Shown here piece after piece: positions 1-6,401 of a stretch of DNA of 10,276 nucleotides. Made by a program: the position numbers and the translations under genes. Source of the DNA: Candidatus Woesearchaeota archaeon (GTDB taxonomy: Archaea; Nanobdellota; Nanobdellia; Woesearchaeales; JASKKU01); NCBI GenBank assembly GCA_011045925.1, contig DSBS01000017.1, positions 1-10,276 on the forward strand, written 5' to 3'. How positions within the stretch are numbered: the first letter of the stretch is position 1; every line of letters starts with the position of its first letter. The notes beneath the pieces were generated by a model, which was not told the DNA's origin, searched no databases, and saw only the letters and a list, made by a program, of their open reading frames with translations.

Positions 1-126
1 CGCAAGTTTGGTGCTAGCGTGAGCTCTCTTTCAGCCCGAACAATGCGGGCTGAAATATATTGTAGGGCTATCGCCCACAATATTATTTATTTTTTATTTG
101 GACTTTTTGAACAGAGCCTAAAATGA
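1..126 (+). CDS. DDE-type transposase, C-terminal fragment (runs in from the left)
   Basis: The first frame is open from base 1 to a TGA at 124-126 and gives 41 residues. The part RKFGASVSSLSARTMRAEI, followed by a Cys-Arg-x-Ile-x-His-Asn pattern and ending in LFEQSLK, resembles the C-terminus of IS4/IS5-like DDE transposases. There a K-F-G segment, an (A/N)E, an Arg and a His-Asn lie on the helices after the catalytic Glu. The transposase would cut and rejoin the element's ends. The catalytic residues lie left of the window. The terminal inverted repeat is inside the reading frame (it codes for FEQS), and the stop lies six bases beyond the repeat in flanking DNA. The family call rests on recollected motif shape; a DDE transposase is likely, the exact IS family is not settled. 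Confidence 0.68.
   Translation, partial: RKFGASVSSLSARTMRAEIYCRAIAHNIIYFLFGLFEQSLK
29..83. other. Two consecutive hairpins inside the transposase C-terminus
   Basis: Hairpin one is a perfect 10-bp stem (TTTCAGCCCG at 29-38 with CGGGCTGAAA at 46-55) around a 7-base loop. Hairpin two pairs ATATTGT and GGGC (57-63, 65-68) with GCCC and ACAATAT (73-76, 77-83), with one bulged A at 64 and a TATC loop. An AT-rich, T-rich stretch (84-98) follows. They lie in coding sequence, so they may partly reflect codon choice, but two adjacent stems of 10 and 11 bp just inside an IS end suggest a structural role or a terminator for the transposase mRNA. Confidence 0.5.
105..118. repeat. Terminal inverted repeat, right end of IS
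   Basis: TTTTGAACAGAGCC here is perfectly complementary to bases 10155-10168. The match stops at the next base on either side. A looser resemblance may continue inwards (TCCAAAT against TCTAAAG, with one gap). Fourteen exact complementary bases, each beside transposase coding sequence in the matching orientation, are unlikely by chance. Confidence 0.8.
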
Positions 127-163
127 AGGAAAGTTTTATTTATTAATAAAGCTTATTAAAGAT

Positions 164-574
164 TCAAACCACCAAAAGGTAACAAATCCCCGTTGCATCC
201 CTGTTCTTCAGCAGTTCAATAAGACCCCTGCTAAGCTCACTTGCTGTCTTGTCGCACCCGAGTACTATGGTTCTTGGTGAGCTGAAGAATGAGCGCCTGA
301 ACACAAGCTCTTGTGAGGCGATGTCAAATTCAGGGTTAAGAATGCCTGTAAAGGTGTTCTCTGCTTTCTTTCCTGCAAGCTCCACCAATATTTTCCCTTT
401 TACCTTGCGTTTTTCTTTAAGAAGAGAGTGAAATTCTTCTGGATAACTAACAACAGAATTCACGCCTATTATGCAGTCTCCATTAGGTGTAACTTGGCTA
501 TCTTTGCTAAACTCAAATGTTTTGGGGTGTGTTCCCAGAATGTTTTCATGCCCAAAGAAAATGATTTTAATCAT
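164..574 (-). CDS. DUF371 family protein
   Basis: A 136-residue protein with the hallmarks of the archaeal DUF371 family. An early G-H-E-N segment and Thr15-His16 (residues 8-19) correspond to the family's GHxN...ATHxTT block. GDCIIGV follows at residues 32-38, and a C-terminal CDKTASELSR-type helix matches the family's conserved end. Family members are usually single-domain proteins of about this size, so it looks full length. Biochemical function is not established as far as I know. There is no signal peptide or membrane segment, so it is probably cytosolic. Its ATG shares the ATGA overlap with the stop of the upstream 82-aa gene, so it is the last gene of an L10e-led operon and probably translationally coupled. 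That placement suggests a housekeeping role near translation, which is inference only. Confidence 0.85.
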   Translation of the reverse strand: MIKIIFFGHENILGTHPKTFEFSKDSQVTPNGDCIIGVNSVVSYPEEFHSLLKEKRKVKGKILVELAGKKAENTFTGILNPEFDIASQELVFRRSFFSSPRTIVLGCDKTASELSRGLIELLKNRDATGICYLLVV

Positions 575-819
575 TGAAGAAGCTCATCAATGGGCGGCTT
601 TTTCTGCTTTGGAAGATCCTTGTTTTTTTCAGAGACCGGATTTTGTTCTTCGCTTATGCTTACCCCTAACTCTGAAAGCGCCTTAAGGTGCATCTGGATA
701 AGCTGCTCAACTACTGAGACTATCTTAAGCAATTCTGCCCTTTCCTTTGATAATACTGATATTGAGCCCTTATGGAAGCCTATCTGCTCTTCTTTTGAAA
801 TTTCTTTGTCTTCTGCCAT
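571..819 (-). CDS. Small conserved archaeal protein of unknown function, L10e operon
   Basis: An 82-residue soluble protein. Residues 9-52 (from EEQIGFHKGSISVLSKERAE onward) form a well-ordered predicted helical hairpin rich in Leu, Ile and Val. Residues 56-82 are a charged, proline-containing tail that looks disordered. I do not recognise a named family; the helical core resembles short archaeal proteins annotated only as hypothetical. The gene is real by context: its ATG directly follows the L10e TAA (TAAATG), with GGTGAG in the last L10e codons serving as Shine-Dalgarno, and its TGA overlaps the next ATG by four bases. Co-translation with a ribosomal protein and DUF371 suggests a ribosome- or RNA-related role, but nothing in the sequence proves it. 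Confidence 0.75.
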   Translation of the reverse strand: MAEDKEISKEEQIGFHKGSISVLSKERAELLKIVSVVEQLIQMHLKALSELGVSISEEQNPVSEKNKDLPKQKKPPIDELLQ

Positions 820-1347
820 TTACTCACCTAGCTTTTTTTCAACTACATACCACTGGTTTGGGAGCTTAGAGCGAACTGCTGTCAGGAATGCCCTTACAGT
901 GTTTCTGTGCTGCTTGTTTACCTTAATTGTAAATATTGTGTCGCCTTTTCTGATTTGTGCTGCTACGCCAATGGCTTTTCCAAAAGCGAGCTGCATCCCT
1001 GTGCTCAGCCTGTCTGCTCCTGCACCTGATGCTATAGAGTTCTGCCTTAGGATGTGATGCGGGTATTTCCTGACCCTAAAATGGTAATTTGCATTTCCAA
1101 TCTTCTGCTCCAGCTTCCTGTTAAGCATCTGCCTCGATGCTTCCATAGCTTCCTGCCTTACCTGAAGGTCAGACTTGGAAACCAGGTCAAAGGCAAAGCT
1201 AAAATTGCCTTTAACATTGCCCATGTCAAACTTTGTGATTTTTACATGCGGCCTTGCCTTTACAAAAGAATGCTTCCTGTATTTCGAGACCCTCGTATAA
1301 GACCTTTCAATCCTCCTGTAGCAAACCGCTTTTCTTAACTTTGCCAT
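820..1347 (-). CDS. rpl10e: 50S ribosomal protein L10e (uL16)
   Basis: A 175-residue protein of the archaeal/eukaryotic L10e (uL16) family. The start MAKLRKAVCYRRIERSYTR, then a Lys/Arg-rich SKYRK segment and KFDMGN, are characteristic. So is the later segment GADRLSTGMQLAFGKAIGVA (about residues 108-127), the loop region that reaches towards the peptidyl-transferase centre and tRNA. L10e sits in the large subunit near the A/P-site tRNAs and the 5S rRNA. Length is normal for archaeal L10e. It is the first gene of a three-gene operon. A TATA-like box lies about 40 nt upstream of the ATG, leaving a short leader of roughly 13 nt with a weak GAGG Shine-Dalgarno. Confidence 0.97.
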   Translation of the reverse strand: MAKLRKAVCYRRIERSYTRVSKYRKHSFVKARPHVKITKFDMGNVKGNFSFAFDLVSKSDLQVRQEAMEASRQMLNRKLEQKIGNANYHFRVRKYPHHILRQNSIASGAGADRLSTGMQLAFGKAIGVAAQIRKGDTIFTIKVNKQHRNTVRAFLTAVRSKLPNQWYVVEKKLGE

Positions 1348-1382
1348 CTAAACCAGCCTCTATTGCTAAGGATTTCGGTCCC

Positions 1383-1391
1383 TTTTAAAAA
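1383..1391 (-). promoter_or_regulatory. TATA box of the L10e operon
   Basis: On the minus strand this reads TTTTTAAAA, centred about 40 nt upstream of the L10e ATG. Archaeal TBP boxes lie about 26-27 nt before the transcription start, so transcription should begin near 1360. The resulting leader carries GAGG about 9 nt before the ATG. Confidence 0.6.
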
Positions 1392-1428
1392 CTTTTTGAT
1401 GGTTTTCCGGGTTTCTTATTAGAAAACA

Positions 1429-1436
1429 TTTTAAAA
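1429..1436 (+). promoter_or_regulatory. TATA box of the XPD-like helicase gene
   Basis: TTTTAAAA is centred about 26-27 nt before the ATG at 1459, the spacing of a leaderless archaeal transcript. It shares the 108-bp divergent interval with the L10e promoter, their boxes being about 45 bp apart. Confidence 0.6.
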
Positions 1437-1458
1437 CCCAGCCTAAACTGGATTTGTG

Positions 1459-3336
1459 ATGATATCACTTTTTCCTTTTGACAACATAAGAGAGCCGCAG
1501 AAGCACTTCATGGAAACGGTTTACAAGGCAATTTCTGAAAAGAAGCACTGCATTGTGAGCGCGCCTACTGGCGTTGGGAAAACTGCTGCTGCGCTTGTGC
1601 CTGCAGTAAAGCACCTTCTTGAAAAAAAAGTAAAAAGGATTATTTTCCTTACAACAAGGCATACCCAGCACAGGATTGCTATTGAGACTATTTCCAGGAT
1701 TAATGAAAAGAATAACATCTCTCTCAAAATTGGGGACATTATTGGAAAAAGGTGGATGTGCTCTCAGCCTAACGCTGACAAAATGAGGTCAAGCGATTTT
1801 TTTGAGTTCTGCAAATCCCTGAGAAAGTCTGACAGGTGTGAGTTCTACATGAACACAAGAAAGAATTCCGGGTTTACCAACAATGCAAAGATGGTTGTTT
1901 CCCAGCTTGAAAAAACTTTCAGCAATGTTGAAAGGATTAGAGAATTTTCTTCTGAGTTAAGGCTGTGCCCTTATGAGATTGCCATAGAGATTATTAGGGG
2001 TGCTGATGTGATTATCTGTGACTACCAGTACATATTTAACGCAGGAATAAAGGCGGGGTTTCTCAAGAAGTCGGGGATTTCGCTATCTGAAAGTGTTATT
2101 ATTGTAGACGAGGCGCATAACCTTCCAAAGAGGCTGAGGGACATACTTAGCGCAAGGGTAACTACAAGAATCATAAAGAGGTCAATTCTTCAGGCAAAGA
2201 GATACAAGGAGAATGAAGTCATCCCGCACCTTGTAAAGGTTCAGGACGCTATGAACTTTCTATCGCATAATATTGAAAATGAAAAGAAGGTAAAAAAACA
2301 GGATTTTCTTAATCTCTTATGGGAAAGCCAGGATGATTACGACAATGTTGTTTCTGAGATGAGTGATGCCGGGGAAAGGGTTAGCGAGCAGAGCAGAAAC
2401 TCTTATCTTTCGTCAGTTGCGAGGTTCCTTGAGTTCTGGCCAAAGGAGGATGCTGGTTTTGTGAGGTACATCAAGAATGAGCCAGACAACACTACGCTGT
2501 TCTACAACTGCCTTGACCCTGGGCTTTTGATGGGAGAGGTCATTAGCGAAACGAACTCTTTTGTGCTTATGTCCGCAACACTTTTCCCTCTCGAGATGTA
2601 CAGGGATATTTTAGGGTTTAAGAGAGATAATTGCTACCTTGAGTCCTACAAAAGCCCTTTCCCCGAAAAGAACAGGCTTATTCAGGTCATTCCAAGAACC
2701 ACAAGCACGTTTCGGGAGAGGAATGAACAACAGTATAAGAGCATTGCAAAGATTTGCTCAGATATTATCGCCTCCTGCAAAGGGAATATAGCCTTGTTTT
2801 TTCCAAGCTATGCCTTTAGGAATAATGTGCTTCAGTTTATTCAAACAGAGAAAGAGATTCTGGCTGAGAACAAGGCTTTGTCAAGAGAGGAGAAAGATGA
2901 GCTGCTTAAGAGATTTAAGGCGCTGAGCAATAAAGGCGCTGTACTGCTTGCTGCAGCATCTGGCTCATTTAGTGAGGGAATAGACCTTCCTGGCGATTAC
3001 CTGAAAGGGGTTGTTATTGTTGGATTGCCTCTTGAAAAGCCTGACACTGAGATTATTGAGCTTATTGACTACTACGAGAAGAAATTCGGCAAGGGAAGGC
3101 TTTACGGGTATGTTTATCCTGCAATGATACGGTCGATTCAGGCGGCTGGGAGGTGCATAAGGAGTGAAAAAGACACTGGAATAATTGTTTTTCTTGATGA
3201 AAGGTATGTCTGGCCTCTCTATAAGAAGTGTTTTCCCGAGGACTGGAATATAGAGATTCAGCCAAGGGATTATGCTGAGAGAATCAAGAGCTTTTTTACT
3301 TCTCTGAACAAGAAGCGATTACCTAAGAATAGTTGA
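1459..3336 (+). CDS. xpd: XPD/Rad3-family Fe-S DNA helicase
   Basis: A superfamily 2, 5'-to-3' DNA helicase of the XPD/Rad3/DinG group, about 625 residues, normal for archaeal XPD. Visible motifs (numbered from the GTG at 1456; subtract one for the ATG at 1459) are Walker A APTGVGKT (36-43), the DEAH box VDEAH (217-221), a GSFSEGIDLPG segment and motif VI QAAGRCIR (562-569). Between motifs I and II, Cys102, Cys119, Cys128 and Cys171 fit the four ligands of the XPD 4Fe-4S cluster, with the usual Cys-Pro-Tyr at the last one. Family members open DNA during repair. I chose the ATG at 1459 because the TATA spacing predicts a leaderless start there; GTG 1456 would add one residue. The 3' end overlaps the convergent kinase gene by 18 nt. 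A DinG-like role cannot be excluded. Confidence 0.92.
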   Translation: MISLFPFDNIREPQKHFMETVYKAISEKKHCIVSAPTGVGKTAAALVPAVKHLLEKKVKRIIFLTTRHTQHRIAIETISRINEKNNISLKIGDIIGKRWMCSQPNADKMRSSDFFEFCKSLRKSDRCEFYMNTRKNSGFTNNAKMVVSQLEKTFSNVERIREFSSELRLCPYEIAIEIIRGADVIICDYQYIFNAGIKAGFLKKSGISLSESVIIVDEAHNLPKRLRDILSARVTTRIIKRSILQAKRYKENEVIPHLVKVQDAMNFLSHNIENEKKVKKQDFLNLLWESQDDYDNVVSEMSDAGERVSEQSRNSYLSSVARFLEFWPKEDAGFVRYIKNEPDNTTLFYNCLDPGLLMGEVISETNSFVLMSATLFPLEMYRDILGFKRDNCYLESYKSPFPEKNRLIQVIPRTTSTFRERNEQQYKSIAKICSDIIASCKGNIALFFPSYAFRNNVLQFIQTEKEILAENKALSREEKDELLKRFKALSNKGAVLLAAASGSFSEGIDLPGDYLKGVVIVGLPLEKPDTEIIELIDYYEKKFGKGRLYGYVYPAMIRSIQAAGRCIRSEKDTGIIVFLDERYVWPLYKKCFPEDWNIEIQPRDYAERIKSFFTSLNKKRLPKNS

Positions 3337-4305
3337 TTTCTTTAGAAGATTGTTCTTTGCGCCTATGTGCCTGATTACTGACTCCGAGTTCTTTATTCCA
3401 TAAGCAAGGCAGGTTGCCGGGGTTTTTCCTGAGAGGATTCCAAAGCAGAAACCAACTGAGAATGCATCGCCTGCTCCTGTCGACTCAAGCACCTTAATTT
3501 TTCTTGCCTTTTTATGGTGAAAAGACTTGCCGTTGTAATAGAAAGCGCCGTTTGCGCCGTCTGTCATTGCTATTGGCTTTTTTGTCCTTAGGTAAAGAGC
3601 GGTTATTATATCCTCGGGCTTTGAAAGGTGGGGGTTTTCCACAAGAAGTCTTGCCTCTTCCTTATTCAGGATAAGGCAGTCGACAAGCGGCAGGTACTTG
3701 GAAAGAAAAGGGAGTCCTTTGTCTGCTATATACGCCGAGGGGTTAAAGAAAACTGTCGTGTGCTCCCTGCTGTTTGCCTTTATTGACTTTATCAGCTTAA
3801 CTCCTTCATTAAAAGCATTTCCTGCAAGCGAGCCAACATAAAGGGCTTTGGCTGTTAATTCCGAAGGGCTTAGTGGTTTTGAGGTGAGAAAGTCATTTGC
3901 ACCTTTGTAGGCAAGTATTGTCCTGTCTTTTGCAAAGCTGTCTAATATTACTGAGAAGCCTGTTGGGTGGCTTTTATCTGTTGAGCCAAGGAAAGCAACT
4001 TTTTCCTTTTTGAGCTCTTTCAGAATTATTTCGCCATAATAATCTAGGCCAATGTTGGAAATGCAGCCTGCTTTCAGGCCGAGCCTTGAGAAGCCAACTG
4101 AGGTGTTTGAAGCTGAGCCGCCTGTGAAAAAATGAAACCTTTCCACAAGAATCTTTGAGCCCAGGGGATAAGCAATAAGCTCCTTTGCAAGGCTGCTGCT
4201 TTTTATCTGAATCAGCTGGATATCGGTGTAAACAAACTGGTCTATGGTTGCTGAGCCTATGCTAATTATGTCAAAATGCCTGTCCGGATCGGAATCTTTA
4301 TCCAT
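3319..4305 (-). CDS. PfkB-family carbohydrate/nucleoside kinase
   Basis: A ribokinase-fold (PfkB) kinase, which transfers phosphate from ATP to a sugar or nucleoside hydroxyl. From the ATG at 4305 it is 328 residues, a normal length. The first signature is FTGGSASNT with Asn67 in the sugar-binding region. The second is STGAGDAF with Asp280, the expected catalytic base, and the Gly-Ala-Gly anion hole. An N-terminal DIISIGSATID strand is typical of the fold. The substrate (ribose, nucleoside, phosphosugar) cannot be read from the sequence. An upstream TTG at 4317 would add four residues, but a TATA-like box centred about 26 nt before the ATG predicts a leaderless start at 4305. The gene converges on the helicase with an 18-nt overlap. 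No pathway partner is adjacent. Confidence 0.9.
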   Translation of the reverse strand: MDKDSDPDRHFDIISIGSATIDQFVYTDIQLIQIKSSSLAKELIAYPLGSKILVERFHFFTGGSASNTSVGFSRLGLKAGCISNIGLDYYGEIILKELKKEKVAFLGSTDKSHPTGFSVILDSFAKDRTILAYKGANDFLTSKPLSPSELTAKALYVGSLAGNAFNEGVKLIKSIKANSREHTTVFFNPSAYIADKGLPFLSKYLPLVDCLILNKEEARLLVENPHLSKPEDIITALYLRTKKPIAMTDGANGAFYYNGKSFHHKKARKIKVLESTGAGDAFSVGFCFGILSGKTPATCLAYGIKNSESVIRHIGAKNNLLKKSTILR

Positions 4306-4326
4306 ATGGAAAAACAAATGTTTGCC

Positions 4327-4335
4327 TTTTAAAAA
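4327..4335 (-). promoter_or_regulatory. TATA box of the PfkB kinase gene
   Basis: The minus strand reads TTTTTAAAA, with the centre about 26 nt upstream of the ATG at 4305. The flanking bases (CCTTTTTAAAAGG) form a near-palindrome. The spacing predicts a leaderless mRNA and decides the start in favour of ATG 4305 over TTG 4317. Confidence 0.6.
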
Positions 4336-4406
4336 GGTTTGTCATGGCTGGCGAGTCCTTAAAACTCACATTGGAAAACTAACAAAAAATAACAGGCATT
4401 TAAGAG

Positions 4407-4417
4407 AAAAATATATT
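4407..4417 (+). promoter_or_regulatory. TATA box of the three-gene TIM-barrel operon
   Basis: AAAAATATATT is centred about 30 nt upstream of the ATG at 4443, predicting transcription from about 4438-4440 and an almost leaderless mRNA. The ATG at 4419 would lie before this start point, so it is unlikely to be used. A second TATA-like stretch at 4429-4437 is too close to the gene to serve it. Confidence 0.55.
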
Positions 4418-4442
4418 AATGACTCTCTTTATAAATTTGGAT

Positions 4443-5921
4443 ATGGCTGAATTGTACTATGACTACTACGATAAAAGCATTAAGTTTATTGAGGAGGAGT
4501 TCAAAAAAGAGGGTGCACACATAGTTGAGGTTGAAAGGGGGGTTTTTTCTAAGAGCAATTACCCAAGCACGAGCAGGTTTCAGAGGCTGGCGTTTCAGTC
4601 ATACAATCTCCCTATGGAAGAGCCTTATTACTTTCTGGTCAAGCTTCTCAAGACTGACTTTTCTTTTGATAAGATGATTAAGATAATAGACAGCTTTGCC
4701 GCTTCTGAAAGCTCAAGCTTCTTTGGCTCAAATGCACAGAGGCTTGGAATCCAGCAGGACAAGGCAAGCCAATTCATGGCAACTGTTGGAAAGATGGTTA
4801 AAGAGCTGTTTCAGATTCTCAGAGAGCTGAGAATACTTGACGAAAGGCTATCTCTTTATGACAAAAGCTACGGGGGGGAAGAAACGTCTGAGGTTACACT
4901 CAAAGGAACCTGGATAGACTTAGTGGAAGGCGGCGCTAAGAACCCTGCTTCTGTCTGGGGCATGGCCAACGAGCTTGGGTTTTCGCTTCTTCCTGACTTG
5001 TTTTTTTCAGTGAACCTCAAGAATGCTGATGAGGTTGAAGGAGAGATTAAAAGGCTTAAGGAAAAAGGGGACTTTTCTACGCAGCTTGTAAATGTTCTTG
5101 CCAGAAAGCTCAAAGCATATTATGCCTGGAAAGACCATACTTTCAAGGAGCTGAAAACAAGAAGGAAATTCACAATAAAATACCTTAAGCAGTATTATGA
5201 TGCCATAAACCTTTACATTAGCTGGATTAAACCTTATCTGGACAACATTAGGGGCCTGCACATGAACAACAAGCTTAAAGGGCATGTTGAGGTTGTTTCC
5301 GGCTTTGAATCATCCATGATGGAAATGGAATTCCTCGCTACTAAAAGCAATGCAAAGACCTTCAAGCCAATTATAATTGTAAACTTCAGCTACAGGACAA
5401 GGCCTAACATGAATTTTTCCAATGAATACAACAGGGGCCCAACCCATGTAGGAAGAGCTGAATTTACTATGAGAGGATATGTTTGGAATGATGAGCAGAT
5501 TGAAAAATTCCTGAAAGTAAGGAGAAAGGAGCAGCTTGAGATGGTTGGCTCTTATGATGCCAGCGTTAAAGAGGTTCTTGAATCTCTTGGCGATGACCTT
5601 AGTAAGTACCTTGCTGAATTTGAGGAGGAAAAAAATAAAGACAACAAAAAAGATGAAGAAAGGAAGGAGAAGCCAAAGGGCAAGGGAATGTTTGAGCCAA
5701 TCCTTTCTGTGTTCTCAGGCATGAAGGAGATTTTCGGGCCGTTGTTCCCGGAAACAGACAAGCCTATACACAAAAGCCTGATTGACACTTTCACGCAAAA
5801 AGAGACTATGGAGAAGTTTCAGAATGAGAATGAGATTAAAAAAGCCTTTGGCACTGTTGATGTTGCAATCTGCAAGAGCTATGAGGTTTTCAAGAAAGCG
5901 CACGGGATGCTGGCATGGTAA
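4443..5921 (+). CDS. Unknown protein, first gene of TIM-barrel operon
   Basis: A 492-residue soluble protein that I cannot assign to a family. The N-terminal 300 residues look mainly helical, opening MAELYYDYYDKSIKFIEEEF. A more strand-like patch lies at 307-349 with conserved-looking Tyr, Arg, Asn and Trp residues (NFSYRTRPNMNFSNEYNR and a following GYVW). A highly charged Lys/Glu linker spans about 394-415, and a helical C-terminus follows. I see no membrane segment, signal peptide, P-loop or zinc motif, so a catalytic role is not evident. A structural or scaffold role is my inference. I chose ATG 4443 over ATG 4419 from the promoter spacing. The stop overlaps the next start by 7 nt, so it is translationally coupled to the coiled-coil gene and probably acts with it and the TIM-barrel protein. 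Confidence 0.8.
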   Translation: MAELYYDYYDKSIKFIEEEFKKEGAHIVEVERGVFSKSNYPSTSRFQRLAFQSYNLPMEEPYYFLVKLLKTDFSFDKMIKIIDSFAASESSSFFGSNAQRLGIQQDKASQFMATVGKMVKELFQILRELRILDERLSLYDKSYGGEETSEVTLKGTWIDLVEGGAKNPASVWGMANELGFSLLPDLFFSVNLKNADEVEGEIKRLKEKGDFSTQLVNVLARKLKAYYAWKDHTFKELKTRRKFTIKYLKQYYDAINLYISWIKPYLDNIRGLHMNNKLKGHVEVVSGFESSMMEMEFLATKSNAKTFKPIIIVNFSYRTRPNMNFSNEYNRGPTHVGRAEFTMRGYVWNDEQIEKFLKVRRKEQLEMVGSYDASVKEVLESLGDDLSKYLAEFEEEKNKDNKKDEERKEKPKGKGMFEPILSVFSGMKEIFGPLFPETDKPIHKSLIDTFTQKETMEKFQNENEIKKAFGTVDVAICKSYEVFKKAHGMLAW

Positions 5922-6391
5922 ACAACCTTGAGAATATGGACAGCGAAGAAAAAATCAGGATTCTTGAGGAACTGAGAAAGGAGAGAGAAGAAGACATAAA
6001 GAACATTGAGAAAAGCATAAAAAAGGCTGAAAGGGAAAAAGAGAGCGAGGAATCGCTAAAAAGAAGGATTACTGAAAGCAGCCAGAAAAATGAGGAAGAG
6101 GACCTTTCTGAGATTATTGAGGGGGTTTCCAAAGAGAAACAGGAAGAAGAGGAAGCTGACCCCGCAAGGTTCTACCAGCAGATTTCATCCAGGACACAGG
6201 AACTTTATCAGGAGGCAAGACAGCTGGTTAACAACGAAAGAAGCTTCGGCTACGAGGCCAGGAGAGACTTTTATTCTATTGAGAGAGAAGCTGAGGCAAT
6301 CAGGCAGTATGGAATTAAAAATGAGGAAGTTGATGAATCTCTTTCTGCGCTTGACCAGTTAATTAAAAATATCAGAAAGAATATACTTTAA
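5915..6391 (+). CDS. Coiled-coil protein, middle gene of TIM-barrel operon
   Basis: A 158-residue, extremely charged protein. Residues 8-60 are an uninterrupted Glu/Lys/Arg helix with heptad-like Ile and Leu, best read as a coiled coil. Residues 60-86 are an acidic, Ser-rich linker. Residues 88-158 are a second helical unit with several aromatics (FYQQISSRTQELYQEARQ, then another Tyr and Arg-rich helix). No enzyme motif, signal peptide or membrane segment is visible. The ATG lies inside the last codons of the upstream gene (ATGGTAA overlap) and is preceded by GGGATG about six bases upstream. The downstream gene begins 11 nt after the stop. It is likely an adaptor or oligomerisation partner for its neighbours, by inference. 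Met8 is an alternative start. Confidence 0.75.
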   Translation: MVNNLENMDSEEKIRILEELRKEREEDIKNIEKSIKKAEREKESEESLKRRITESSQKNEEEDLSEIIEGVSKEKQEEEEADPARFYQQISSRTQELYQEARQLVNNERSFGYEARRDFYSIEREAEAIRQYGIKNEEVDESLSALDQLIKNIRKNIL

Positions 6392-6401
6392 GGGTTGAAG
6401 A

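Larger units (their letters stand above)
1..118 (+). mobile_element. Insertion sequence, right end (partial)
   Basis: This is the end of an element whose transposase reads left to right. Its tip is the 14-bp sequence TTTTGAACAGAGCC at 105-118, the exact reverse complement of GGCTCTGTTCAAAA at 10155-10168 near the other edge of the window. The element ends 45 bases downstream of the stop of the DUF371 gene. No convincing target duplication can be matched between the bases after 118 and those before 10155, as expected if the two ends belong to separate insertions. The repeat also recalls the GG(C/T)(T/A)CTGTT start of IS6-type ends, but the C-terminal protein shape argues more for an IS4/IS5-like element. 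Confidence 0.7.

Noticed and set aside
119..124. Target-site duplication TAAAAT matching CTTAAT at 10148-10153
   Set aside because: Only four of six bases agree, so there is no support for one insertion event joining the two ends.
590..1057. 155-codon plus-strand open frame
   Set aside because: It is antisense to L10e and the 82-aa gene, both well supported; the composition looks like a shadow frame.
4306..4317. TTG start extending the PfkB kinase by four residues
   Set aside because: A TATA box centred 26 nt from the ATG at 4305 predicts a leaderless start there; the TTG would lie upstream of the mRNA.
4419..4442. Upstream ATG extending the 492-aa protein by eight residues (MTLFINLD)
   Set aside because: It lies before the transcription start predicted from the TATA box at 4407-4417, and the ATG at 4443 fits a nearly leaderless start.
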